From Oscillospiraceae bacterium (GTDB taxonomy: Bacteria; Bacillota; Clostridia; Oscillospirales; Ruminococcaceae), in the NCBI GenBank assembly GCA_022787085.1, contig JALFVE010000040.1:1-64000 (forward strand): 64,000 nt of DNA. Direction: 5' to 3'. Under the pieces are notes generated by a model. The model saw only the letters and a list, made by a program, of their open reading frames with translations. It made no database searches and had not been told where the DNA came from. The first letter of the stretch is position 1. The number at the start of each line of letters is the position of its first letter. Shown here piece by piece: positions 16,890-24,501 of this stretch. The translations under genes and the position numbers were made by a program.

Positions 16890-18680
16890 ATGGACAAAAA
16901 AATATCTCCCGTAAGGGAATCAATAAAATACTGCTTTCGCCAGATAAAGCAGTACAAAAGATCATATCTGCCATTGTCGGTGATAAATGTAATTATCGGG
17001 GCGGCGGCTCCCTTTTCGGAGCTTATCTTTCTGCCCCTCGCCATTGACGCACTGATGGCAGAGGAGAAAAACGTTCCGCTGATACTTTTCTATTTCGGGA
17101 TAATGACGACCCTCACCATTCTGCTACAAGGCTCAAACAGCGTGCTTTCGATTCATCTTGCAAAGTGCGAGGATCTGTTTTTAAATGCCTCCAGCAGAGA
17201 GATATCCGCAAGGTGCATGGAGATAGATTTTTCCCTCACCGAGGATAAGGCAGCTCTCGACCAGATAAAAAAAGCCCGTGAGGGAATACAGTGGTCGGGC
17301 GGCACACATCAGATAGCAGGCGCATTTTTCACCATCATTTCAAATGTGATAAAGATATTCGGAGTAATAGCGGTGCTTATCATAAATGCGCCCATTCTGC
17401 TCATAATAATCGGCGTTCTGCTGGTGCTGTCAGCTATCATCAACGCAAGGAAAAACGATATTGATATAAAGAATTTCACCGAGCTTTCGGGAATAAACCG
17501 AATATTCGGACACATCTGCTGGGAGATGGAGGATTTCCGCTACGGCAAGGACGTCAGACTTTACAGCGCAGCGGGAATGATGCTTGAAAAGACCTCCCAG
17601 CAGATAAAGCGCCTTTCCGATTACTGGGAGAATATCAACCGTCTGAAATTCCCCTTGAATATTCTGGATATCATAGTGGGCGTTCTCAGAGATTTCGGAA
17701 CATATTTATATCTGGGCGCACTTGCCATCCTGGGAAAAATATCCATCGGAACCTTTTCTCAGATGTTAAGCGCAGGCGGCACTCTTCATTCATCGCTTCA
17801 GGCGGTGATAATGGGTGCGCAGGATATTGCCAAGCGCAGCAATTATATGTATGAGATAATCCGTTTTATGGATTACCCTCCCGCCATGGAAAAGGGCAGC
17901 AGAAAAATTGAAAATATTAACGGCGGTCACGAGATAGAATTTAAAAACGTATGCTTTTCCTATCCCAAAACGGGAGTTGCCGTGCTGAAGGATGTATCCA
18001 TAAAGATAAAAGCAGGCGAAAAGCTTTCGGTGGTGGGACTCAACGGAGCGGGAAAGACCACATTTATAAAGCTTCTTTGCAGGCTCTATGATGTTGACAG
18101 CGGCGAGATACTTCTTGACGGAGTAAATATCAGGGATTATGATTACGACGAATACATGAAGCTTTTCTCGGTGGTATTTCAGGATTTCAGACTTCTTGCA
18201 TTCTCGGCGGAGGATAATATTCTCTTAGGCAGACATGAGGAAGGCTCCGACAAAATTGTGGACGATCTTTTTGAAAAAACGGGTATCCTTGAAAAGATAA
18301 AATCTCTTCCCAAGGGCAGAGATACCATGATGTTCAAGCAGTTTGACAAGGACGGCGTTGAGCTTTCGGGCGGTCAGCAGCAGAAAATGGCAATTGCACG
18401 CGCTCTGTACAAGGACGCTCCCGTAATTATTCTCGACGAGCCAACCGCCGCACTTGACCCTGTTGCGGAATACGAGATATACCGTCAATTCAACAGCCTT
18501 GTAAACGGCAAGACAGCGGTTTACATATCCCACCGCCTTTCCTCCTGCAAATTCTGCGACAATATCGCCGTTTTCTCCGAGGGAACGGTCAAGGAATACG
18601 GCACGCATGATGAGCTTGTTCACAAGACGGACGGAATTTATGCGGAAATGTTCAAGGCGCAGGCGCAGTATTATGTATGA
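16890..18680 (+). CDS. ABC exporter subunit, partner half-transporter
   Basis: 596-residue half-transporter with membrane domain at about 20-310 and ATPase domain with Walker A GLNGAGKTT, signature LSGGQQQK, Walker B VIILDEPTAALDP and ISHRLSS. An AAGGAGATGA ribosome site precedes it. Like its neighbour it keeps Glu after the Walker B Asp, so unlike some heterodimeric exporters neither site is obviously degenerate. The two C-termini share the sequence AQAQYYV, which suggests an origin by duplication. A strong terminator follows immediately. Confidence 0.9.
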   Translation: MDKKISPVRESIKYCFRQIKQYKRSYLPLSVINVIIGAAAPFSELIFLPLAIDALMAEEKNVPLILFYFGIMTTLTILLQGSNSVLSIHLAKCEDLFLNASSREISARCMEIDFSLTEDKAALDQIKKAREGIQWSGGTHQIAGAFFTIISNVIKIFGVIAVLIINAPILLIIIGVLLVLSAIINARKNDIDIKNFTELSGINRIFGHICWEMEDFRYGKDVRLYSAAGMMLEKTSQQIKRLSDYWENINRLKFPLNILDIIVGVLRDFGTYLYLGALAILGKISIGTFSQMLSAGGTLHSSLQAVIMGAQDIAKRSNYMYEIIRFMDYPPAMEKGSRKIENINGGHEIEFKNVCFSYPKTGVAVLKDVSIKIKAGEKLSVVGLNGAGKTTFIKLLCRLYDVDSGEILLDGVNIRDYDYDEYMKLFSVVFQDFRLLAFSAEDNILLGRHEEGSDKIVDDLFEKTGILEKIKSLPKGRDTMMFKQFDKDGVELSGGQQQKMAIARALYKDAPVIILDEPTAALDPVAEYEIYRQFNSLVNGKTAVYISHRLSSCKFCDNIAVFSEGTVKEYGTHDELVHKTDGIYAEMFKAQAQYYV

Positions 18681-18720
18681 GAAAACCCGCAGGGAATCAC
18701 AACCCTGCGGGTTTTCTTTT
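18681..18720. terminator. Terminator after the ABC exporter operon
   Basis: Long perfect stem (GAAAACCCGCAGGG and complement, 8-nt loop) followed by CTTTT; it starts right after the stop codon. The symmetric A/T flanks could also serve the minus strand. Confidence 0.9.
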
Positions 18721-18741
18721 GGGCTGTGCTGCCAAAAAAGT

Positions 18742-19209
18742 TCAGAAAAAGCGGTGAGCATCATCGAAAAACTCTTCCCTTTCGGAAATAAGGTCTTTTA
18801 GATGCCGAAGCTTTTCCTCAAGAAGCTTTATTTTCCCGCTGATATCCTCATCGCTGCTGCTTGAAAAGCCTGCCCAGCCGCCAACATCGGAGCTGATATC
18901 CTCATACAGCTTTTTGCAGAAATCAAGCATGGTCATATGGGCGGTATCAATGACAATATCCGCTTTATCGGTATATCCGCAGTCATCGTTTTCCACAATA
19001 ATGTAACAGTTGCAGAAGCTTACCGTACAAACCATTCTCCCGGGCTCAAGGTATCCTTTAACGCAGAACGGACATAGGTTCTCTAAGCCGCTGATACTTC
19101 TGTCGATCCAGTCAGAAGCTATGTCATCAAGATAGCTGAGATCATATGCATTTATACCGTCAAGCTGAAATAATGCCCAGCCATATTCAGGCTTTGACAA
19201 CATATTCAT
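18742..19209 (-). CDS. Hypothetical protein, cysteine-containing, coiled-coil C-terminus
   Basis: About 155 residues with no family recognised. The middle has a CPFC pair and a FCNCY pair that could bind metal. The last 40 residues (KIKLLEEKLRHLKDLISEREEF) look like a coiled coil. Not membrane-bound. AAGGAG lies 5 nt before the chosen ATG; a second ATG two codons on is equally possible. It is downstream of cheV on the same strand with a 70-nt gap, so cotranscription is possible, but a role in chemotaxis is not supported by sequence. Confidence 0.65.
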   Translation of the reverse strand: MNMLSKPEYGWALFQLDGINAYDLSYLDDIASDWIDRSISGLENLCPFCVKGYLEPGRMVCTVSFCNCYIIVENDDCGYTDKADIVIDTAHMTMLDFCKKLYEDISSDVGGWAGFSSSSDEDISGKIKLLEEKLRHLKDLISEREEFFDDAHRFF

Positions 19210-19278
19210 CACATCTCCTTGTTTATGGTGCACAAAAGCGCCCTTGAAAGAAATCAAAAGCGCTTTTTGAAAGCAATA

Positions 19279-20193
19279 TCAGCTTGCAATTATCTTCAGC
19301 AGAGTCCTGATAAGCTCTGTGATCTGAGGCTTGGAGAACTGAGCGTCCGCACCGACGGATTTGCACTTTCTTATCATCTGCTCGTCGATAAGAGATGAGA
19401 ACAGAATAACGGGGATATGATTTAAAACAGGATCGTCCTTTATGAGCTTTGTAAGCCTGTGACCGTCCATCTGAGGCATTTCGATATCGCTTATCACACA
19501 GGCAATGTTGTCGGTGATATTATCGGCAGTGCAGCGTGCCTTGAAGGTGTTCACATAATCCCATGCGTCCTGACCGTTCTGGAAGGAAACGATATTCTTG
19601 AAGCCTGTGTCCGCAAGAGTATCGGTTATCATCTTGTTAAGGAAGGGAGAATCATCCGCAACAACAATGCGCTTGTTGCCTGCGTCAATGCTCGCCTTTT
19701 CAACGCTGGAAAGACCGGTGGTGTCGATACCGTTGCTGCGGTTGAGATCGGAAACGATCTTCTCGAAATCAAGTATCATAAGTATCTTGCCGTTGATCTT
19801 TGCAACGCCTGTGGAAATTCCCATGCCGTCCTGACCGCCCGAAACAGCCGGAGGCTCAACGATATCCGTCCATGAAATAGTCTGAAAGCCCTTTACCGCC
19901 GTAACGTGGAACGCCACAACTATCTGATTGAACTGGCACACGATAAAGGTCTTTCGGGAATTTGTCTGGGGAACGTTCAGTACCTTATGCAGGTCGATAA
20001 CGGAGATCAGCTTGTCTCTGGGAAGGAAAACGCCCTCCACCACATCAGGCCCGTTGGGAACGGGAGTGATCTCCTGATCGGTCATAATTTCGCTGACCTT
20101 GGCGATATTGATGCCGTAGCTGTTGTTTCCCACAGTATATTCAAGGAGCTGAAGCTCGTTGGTACCGCTTTCAAGAAGAATTTTAGTGTCCAT
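19279..20193 (-). CDS. cheV: Chemotaxis coupling protein CheV (CheW plus receiver)
   Basis: 304 residues: a CheW-like domain at about 10-150 (ELQLLEYTVGNNSYGINIAKVSEI) that links receptors to CheA, and a receiver domain at about 170-300 with the acidic pair VVADDS, phosphoacceptor Asp in CVISDIEMPQMDGH, Ser in LFSSLI and the Lys of FSKP. The receiver may tune adaptation when phosphorylated. Together with the chemoreceptor at 44231-46192 it implies a functioning chemosensory pathway; the core cheA/cheY genes are not in this window. Confidence 0.93.
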   Translation of the reverse strand: MDTKILLESGTNELQLLEYTVGNNSYGINIAKVSEIMTDQEITPVPNGPDVVEGVFLPRDKLISVIDLHKVLNVPQTNSRKTFIVCQFNQIVVAFHVTAVKGFQTISWTDIVEPPAVSGGQDGMGISTGVAKINGKILMILDFEKIVSDLNRSNGIDTTGLSSVEKASIDAGNKRIVVADDSPFLNKMITDTLADTGFKNIVSFQNGQDAWDYVNTFKARCTADNITDNIACVISDIEMPQMDGHRLTKLIKDDPVLNHIPVILFSSLIDEQMIRKCKSVGADAQFSKPQITELIRTLLKIIAS

Positions 20194-20297
20194 ATATGTA
20201 CCATCCTTTCGGAGAAATTCCTTGTATTTATTTTATCACAATTTTTCAAAGCAATTGTTAATTTTTTGAAAACTTTGTTTAAAATGCATAATTTATC

Positions 20298-21479
20298 TTA
20301 TTTTGCCGTTGTCTCGGCTATAACAATTGCCTGCTGCTCAAGCTCATAGAATCTTTTCTCAAAATCCTCCATTTTAAAGGGAACAATTCCGTAAAGAGGG
20401 TCGTTCACATACACAACCTTTTTGGTCAGATCATACCCCGTGAGAAGAACGCAATGCTCGTTTCCCACCCATGTAACGGTATTTCCCGTCTCGGGATCCG
20501 TCCACGAAGAGCCCTCAAAGGTGGGGAGCATTTTGTTAGAGGTCCACACGATAACGGGATAGCCCATATCCACATAGCCGTACAGCGCCGAAGGAGGGCA
20601 GCCTGTGAGATCTGTCACTTCAAAGCTCCTCGTGGGAATCGTTGCAAAGAATTTCTCGGCGCATCTGACCAGAACACCCGCATAGCAGCCGTATGCCTTT
20701 TTCTCTCTGGGATCGCCCACAAAAACCTTGCGGTAATCGGCAGCCCGATACTCCCCCTTGTCAAGAAAAACGTCCGCAAGAACGGTCTTTTTTATCTTTA
20801 TTCCATAATGATTGATCGCCATTGTCAGGCTTGTGACCTCGCAGCCTGTAGGAAGCTCGGGAAGCTGTTTTACAAGCGGGACCCGAATGACAGCACTCTC
20901 AGAAAGCTTCTTGACGGGAACAAGAACATTTAAAGCCATTGAAGCGATATGAGGCTCCTCGGCGCAGCGGACATATATGCAGTGCTCCCCCGCATGAAAG
21001 CCCCGCAGCAGGGTTTCCTCACCCGCGGCGGGAGTCCATGACCTGCCGCCGTCGCAGGATATGAGATATGTGCGTTCGGGGCTGTAATTTCTTATTCTGA
21101 CGGATATTTCGCCGTCTCCCAAAGCTTCCTCCGCAAAGCCCGCAGCGGATATAAAAATCTCGTTTCCCCGAGGAATACCGCTGCTCCCGACCACCGCAGT
21201 CTTCACCTCGGAAAGCTCACCGCCGCCGTACATCACCCGAAGCTGATAGGTACCGTCGGGAAGATAGGGAAAGGTAAAGGGCATTTTCGCATCAAAATAA
21301 GTCATTCCCCCGTCAAGGCTCAGCCGATATCCTCCCGCCACGCCGTCGGTAACGAAAACCGTAACGGAGCTGCCCCTGACGGTATAGCCGAAGTGAGATT
21401 CAAATGCGCAGACTCTCACTCCGAAAAATCCGACGGCAATTATGAAAAAGCCTGCGGTGAACAATAATTTCCTTAACAT
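20298..21479 (-). CDS. Secreted C39-like cysteine peptidase
   Basis: 393 residues. An N-terminal signal sequence (MLRKLLFTAGFFIIAVGFF) is followed by two beta-rich segments (about 25-190) with paired DGG..Y motifs of adhesive or Ig-like character, then a peptidase C39-like domain (about 200-385) with catalytic Cys in LPTGCEVTS and His in NEHCVLLTGYD followed by the Asp in VNDP. Probably exported and acting on peptides or cell-wall material. The start at 21479 is favoured by GAGGA upstream; an ATG four codons earlier overlaps the preceding gene by 4 nt. Translationally coupled to that gene. Confidence 0.82.
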   Translation of the reverse strand: MLRKLLFTAGFFIIAVGFFGVRVCAFESHFGYTVRGSSVTVFVTDGVAGGYRLSLDGGMTYFDAKMPFTFPYLPDGTYQLRVMYGGGELSEVKTAVVGSSGIPRGNEIFISAAGFAEEALGDGEISVRIRNYSPERTYLISCDGGRSWTPAAGEETLLRGFHAGEHCIYVRCAEEPHIASMALNVLVPVKKLSESAVIRVPLVKQLPELPTGCEVTSLTMAINHYGIKIKKTVLADVFLDKGEYRAADYRKVFVGDPREKKAYGCYAGVLVRCAEKFFATIPTRSFEVTDLTGCPPSALYGYVDMGYPVIVWTSNKMLPTFEGSSWTDPETGNTVTWVGNEHCVLLTGYDLTKKVVYVNDPLYGIVPFKMEDFEKRFYELEQQAIVIAETTAK

Positions 21480-21487
21480 AGCAGTCC

Positions 21488-22096
21488 TCATTTTACAGGG
21501 GTCTTTTCCCAGCTGTCAAGCCTTCTGCCGATGTCGCCCGAGTAGCCCGAAATTCGGAAAACAGCAGTGTATGAATCCCCATCCTCATATATCATGCAGG
21601 ACATTTTAGGATCGCCGATATTAACATAGCAGTCGCCGTAAACATAATCGGGAACGACTCCCTCATGGGGATAAACCGTCATTCTGATATCCTTTTCGGG
21701 GTCGCCGAAGGGAAATGGAATAAAGCTTTCGGGAAATTCCTCATCATCAGCCATCCCCTCGGGAAGGGAAAATGCGGCATAAAAGCTGTTGCCGTCAAAA
21801 TTCCTGTGGAGCCTTGCATATAAAAGCTCCGCTCCCTCGGGAGGCGAAAGCATAGGTATCTCGCAAATGACCGCTGCCTGCTCCTCGGGTGTGAGGGCAT
21901 CAGAATACAGCGCATAGGAAAAATAAATATTCCCCTTGATAAGCTGCCAGCCCACATAAAGCACAGCAAATATCAGCAGAGAAAGGAAGGTATAAAGCTT
22001 GTTTTTCGGGTCAACGGGGGGACGTCCCTCGTCCTCGTCATGCACTTCTGCCCCGTCCTCGGGAGGCAGTGGCTCATTTTTTATTTCATCGCTCAT
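21488..22096 (-). CDS. Hypothetical single-pass membrane protein
   Basis: 202 residues. The acidic, proline-rich N-terminus (about 1-35) is cytoplasmic, followed by one membrane segment (KLYTFLSLLIFAVLYVGWQL) and an external domain of about 150 residues with no recognised fold. The ATG at 22096 has AGGAG 8 nt upstream. Its stop overlaps the possible start of the C39-like peptidase gene, so the pair probably works together at the cell surface. No family assignment is possible from sequence alone. Confidence 0.7.
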   Translation of the reverse strand: MSDEIKNEPLPPEDGAEVHDEDEGRPPVDPKNKLYTFLSLLIFAVLYVGWQLIKGNIYFSYALYSDALTPEEQAAVICEIPMLSPPEGAELLYARLHRNFDGNSFYAAFSLPEGMADDEEFPESFIPFPFGDPEKDIRMTVYPHEGVVPDYVYGDCYVNIGDPKMSCMIYEDGDSYTAVFRISGYSGDIGRRLDSWEKTPVK

Positions 22097-22216
22097 AGAA
22101 AAAACTCCTGTTCTCATAAATAACAGAAATAATTATACCATATATTTTCGGGATTTGCAACTATAAAAAGGGATTATCCCAAATTGTAAACAAATTATTA
22201 CATTAAGCAAAACCCC

Positions 22217-22245
22217 TTGCCTTTTTTTCGGAGATATGATATAAT
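22217..22245 (+). promoter_or_regulatory. Promoter of tRNA-Ser
   Basis: TTGCCT, 17-nt spacer, TATAAT, 18 nt before the tRNA. Confidence 0.75.
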
Positions 22246-22263
22246 ATTATAGTTGATTCAGAT

Positions 22264-22352
22264 GGAGACGTATCGAAGTGGTCATAACGGGGCTGACTCG
22301 AAATCAGTTAGGGAGTGATCCCCCGCGAGTTCGAATCTCGCCGTCTCCGCCA
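22264..22352 (+). tRNA. tRNA-Ser (anticodon CGA)
   Basis: 89-nt class II tRNA. Acceptor GGAGACG pairs with CGTCTCC, and CCA is encoded at the 3' end. Anticodon loop CTCGAAA with CGA at 22299-22301, a long variable arm (about 22308-22325), and TTCGAAT in the T arm. It reads UCG codons. Confidence 0.95.
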
Positions 22353-22353
22353 G

Positions 22354-22396
22354 AAAAGCTTGTATTCCTTTTTTCGGGATACAAGCTTTTTTATTT
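22354..22396 (+). terminator. Terminator after tRNA-Ser
   Basis: 15-bp stem AAAAGCTTGTATTCC with complementary GGGATACAAGCTTTT, followed by TT. It begins two nt after the tRNA. Confidence 0.9.
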
Positions 22397-22491
22397 GCAT
22401 GATAATTATATTTAGTCAATAAATTTTTCTGTCGGCATGGCGGCAGATTTTGGATAAATCAACAAAAATATCCATCTCCACAAATTAACCT

Positions 22492-22520
22492 TTGACAAGC
22501 CTGTGATTTGATGCTATAAT
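22492..22520 (+). promoter_or_regulatory. Promoter of the his leader-hisS unit
   Basis: Perfect TTGACA, 17-nt spacer, TATAAT, 30 nt before the leader peptide. Confidence 0.85.
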
Positions 22521-22550
22521 GTGTTTAAACTATTTACAGGAGAGATCATT

Positions 22551-22586
22551 ATGCCTTACATTTTCCATCATCACCATAGCCATTGA
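22551..22586 (+). CDS. Histidine-rich leader peptide (attenuator)
   Basis: Encodes MPYIFHHHHSH with ribosome site AGGAGA upstream. Five of eleven codons are His. The His-codon run CATCATCAC (22566-22574) is perfectly complementary to GTGATGATG (22635-22643), so ribosome stalling on scarce His-tRNA would free the downstream strand and change the folding before the terminator at 22659. Classic leader-peptide attenuation for a His-tRNA gene. Confidence 0.85.
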   Translation: MPYIFHHHHSH

Positions 22587-22607
22587 CGGTTACACCCATG
22601 AAATTTT

Positions 22608-22635
22608 CGGGTATAGCCGTTTTCCGCTATGCCCG
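22608..22635 (+). promoter_or_regulatory. Mid-leader hairpin of the his attenuator
   Basis: CGGGTATAGC pairs with GCTATGCCCG (one wobble, 8-nt loop). It ends where the strand complementary to the His codons begins, so it probably takes part in the alternative folding or acts as a pause hairpin. Confidence 0.55.
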
Positions 22636-22658
22636 TGATGATGAAGAAGGCTTTTTTC

Positions 22659-22693
22659 ACCGCTGCGGGTATTCCCACAGCGGTATTTTTATT
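22659..22693 (+). terminator. His attenuator terminator
   Basis: ACCGCTG/CAGCGGT stem with GC-rich inner pairs (GGG/CCC), followed by ATTTTTATTT. It lies between the leader peptide and the synthetase start at 22715. Confidence 0.75.
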
Positions 22694-22714
22694 TATAAGA
22701 AAGGACAAAAAAAT

Positions 22715-23935
22715 ATGAAGATCGAAAGCTTAAAGGGAACGAGGGATTTTCTGCCATCTCAGGCAGCGCTCAGGGAATATATGGAGGAGACTATCCTTTC
22801 ATGCTATCGTGAGAACGGATTCAGACGGATAATGACCCCCGCCATCGAGGATATCGAAAATCTTGACAAAAGCGACGGCGGAGAAAATCTTAATCTGATA
22901 TTTCGCATAATGAAGCGGGGCGACAAGCTGGAAAAGGCGCTTGAAACGGGCGGCGAGCTTTGCGATATGGGGCTCAGATACGACCTGACCCTTCCCCTCA
23001 GCAGGTATTACTGCGCAAACAGAGCAAAGCTTGAAATGCCCTTCAAATGTATTCAGCTGGACAGAGTCTACCGTGCCGAGCGTCCCCAGAAGGGCAGGCT
23101 GAGAGAATTTGTTCAGTGCGATATCGACATTATCGGGGACAGCTCCCCGAACTGCGAGGCTGAGCTTATAACCGTCACCGCCAAGGCTCTGAGCCGTCTT
23201 GATATCGGCAGCTTCACCGTCAGGATAAACGACAGACGGATATTAAATTCCACGCTTTTGAAATGCGGCTTTGCCGAAGAACAGCTCACATCGGTCTGCA
23301 TAAGCCTTGACAAGCTTGATAAGATAGGCGCCGAGGGCGTTGCACAGGAGCTTTCGGATAAGGGCTTTTCGGCAGGCGCAATAAATTCACTTTCGGAAAT
23401 TTTCAGAAGGCTCCCCCTCTCCGCCGACGAGATATCCGAGCTTGCGGGAGAAGAGGCTGCTGCGGGCATGATTAGCATAATAAAAAGCGCCGAGGCTCTT
23501 TCCGAGGGCAAATTCACAATCGAACCCGACCTTTCCCTTGTAAGAGGACAGGGCTATTACACCGGAACTGTTTTTGAGATAAAAAGCGACAAATTCAGCG
23601 GCTCTGTGGCAGGGGGCGGAAGATATGACGGACTTATCGGCAAATTCATCGGGGAAAATATCCCCGCCTGCGGATTTTCCATCGGCTTCGAGCGGATATT
23701 CGAGATACTTTCGGAAATGGGACGTCAGGGCAGCGGCAGAAAGCGGATTGCATATATTTACAGCGGCGATTTCCCTGCTGCATTTGCTGCGGCTGAAAAG
23801 CTCAGAGCCGAATATGATGTTTCCATGTTTTTAAGACCGAAAAAGATGAAATCCTTCCTTGACAGGCTTGCCGCCTCGGGCTTTTCGGGCTTCGCAACAG
23901 AGTCCGATGAGGACATAAGATTATTTTCTGAATAA
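22715..23935 (+). CDS. hisS: Histidyl-tRNA synthetase (HisRS-like class II enzyme)
   Basis: 406-residue class II synthetase core. Seen: KGTRDFLP at the N-terminus (motif 1 region), motif 2 with FKCIQLDRVYRAERPQKG and REFVQCDIDIIG, the His-specific segment LVRGQGYYTGTVFE that keeps the catalytic Arg, and GGGRYDGL. A short C-terminal domain of about 70 residues follows. The non-catalytic paralogue HisZ usually changes the Arg segment and sits by hisG, which is absent here, so HisS is preferred. ATG at 22715 with AAAGGA upstream. The His leader attenuator supports a role in charging tRNA-His. Confidence 0.8.
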   Translation: MKIESLKGTRDFLPSQAALREYMEETILSCYRENGFRRIMTPAIEDIENLDKSDGGENLNLIFRIMKRGDKLEKALETGGELCDMGLRYDLTLPLSRYYCANRAKLEMPFKCIQLDRVYRAERPQKGRLREFVQCDIDIIGDSSPNCEAELITVTAKALSRLDIGSFTVRINDRRILNSTLLKCGFAEEQLTSVCISLDKLDKIGAEGVAQELSDKGFSAGAINSLSEIFRRLPLSADEISELAGEEAAAGMISIIKSAEALSEGKFTIEPDLSLVRGQGYYTGTVFEIKSDKFSGSVAGGGRYDGLIGKFIGENIPACGFSIGFERIFEILSEMGRQGSGRKRIAYIYSGDFPAAFAAAEKLRAEYDVSMFLRPKKMKSFLDRLAASGFSGFATESDEDIRLFSE

Positions 23936-23986
23936 ATGAATAATCTCCGTTCGCTTTGAATAAGCTTTATCGAACGGAGGCGAAGC

Positions 23987-24457
23987 ATGAAAAAGCATAA
24001 GATAACCGATATTCTTATATATATTTTTTCGGCAGAGCTGGCAGGTGCTTTGTCCGCACTGCTTTCGGGTGGATTTTCGGATTTCTTTGAAAAATTCAAA
24101 GAACCTCCATTGCTGCCGCCCTCATGGCTTTTTCCCATTGTGTGGACTATATTATATGCCGTAATGGGAGCTTCCGCATATATTGTGTCCGTTTCGGACA
24201 ACGACAGTGCGGCAAAAAATGCATTGAATGTATATTGGATACAGCTTGGAGTGAATTTTCTCTGGAGCATTGTGTTCTTTAGGTTTGAAGCGCCGTGGGC
24301 AGCTTTCGGAGTAATAATTCTGCTGCTAATACTTATAATCATAATGATCGCTCTATTTTGGAAAGCAAGTCCGGTTGCAGCAATAATGAATATACCCTAT
24401 CTGCTGTGGGTTATTTTTGCTTCGTATCTGAATTTTCAGACAGCACTTATTAACTAA
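23987..24457 (+). CDS. tspO: TspO/MBR family tryptophan-rich sensory protein
   Basis: 156 residues with five membrane segments, the fold of TspO, which binds porphyrins and related ligands. Seen: PPLLPPSWLFPIVWTILYAVMG (first part PPSWLFPIVWTILYA, about 45-65) and the later LGVNFLWSIVFF segment, both family signatures. ATG with CGGAGG upstream. It follows the HisRS gene by 50 nt and may be read through from it. The ligand in this organism is unknown. Confidence 0.9.
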   Translation: MKKHKITDILIYIFSAELAGALSALLSGGFSDFFEKFKEPPLLPPSWLFPIVWTILYAVMGASAYIVSVSDNDSAAKNALNVYWIQLGVNFLWSIVFFRFEAPWAAFGVIILLLILIIIMIALFWKASPVAAIMNIPYLLWVIFASYLNFQTALIN

Positions 24458-24500
24458 AGCTGCGCCCGTATTTCTCATTTTGTGAAATACGGGCGCAGCT
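24458..24500. terminator. Shared hairpin between convergent tspO and mmuM/metF genes
   Basis: 17-bp perfect stem (AGCTGCGCCCGTATTTC and complement, 9-nt loop) filling the gap between two convergent stop codons. T-tracts are weak on both sides, but the position suits a bidirectional terminator. Confidence 0.7.
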
Positions 24501-24501
24501 A

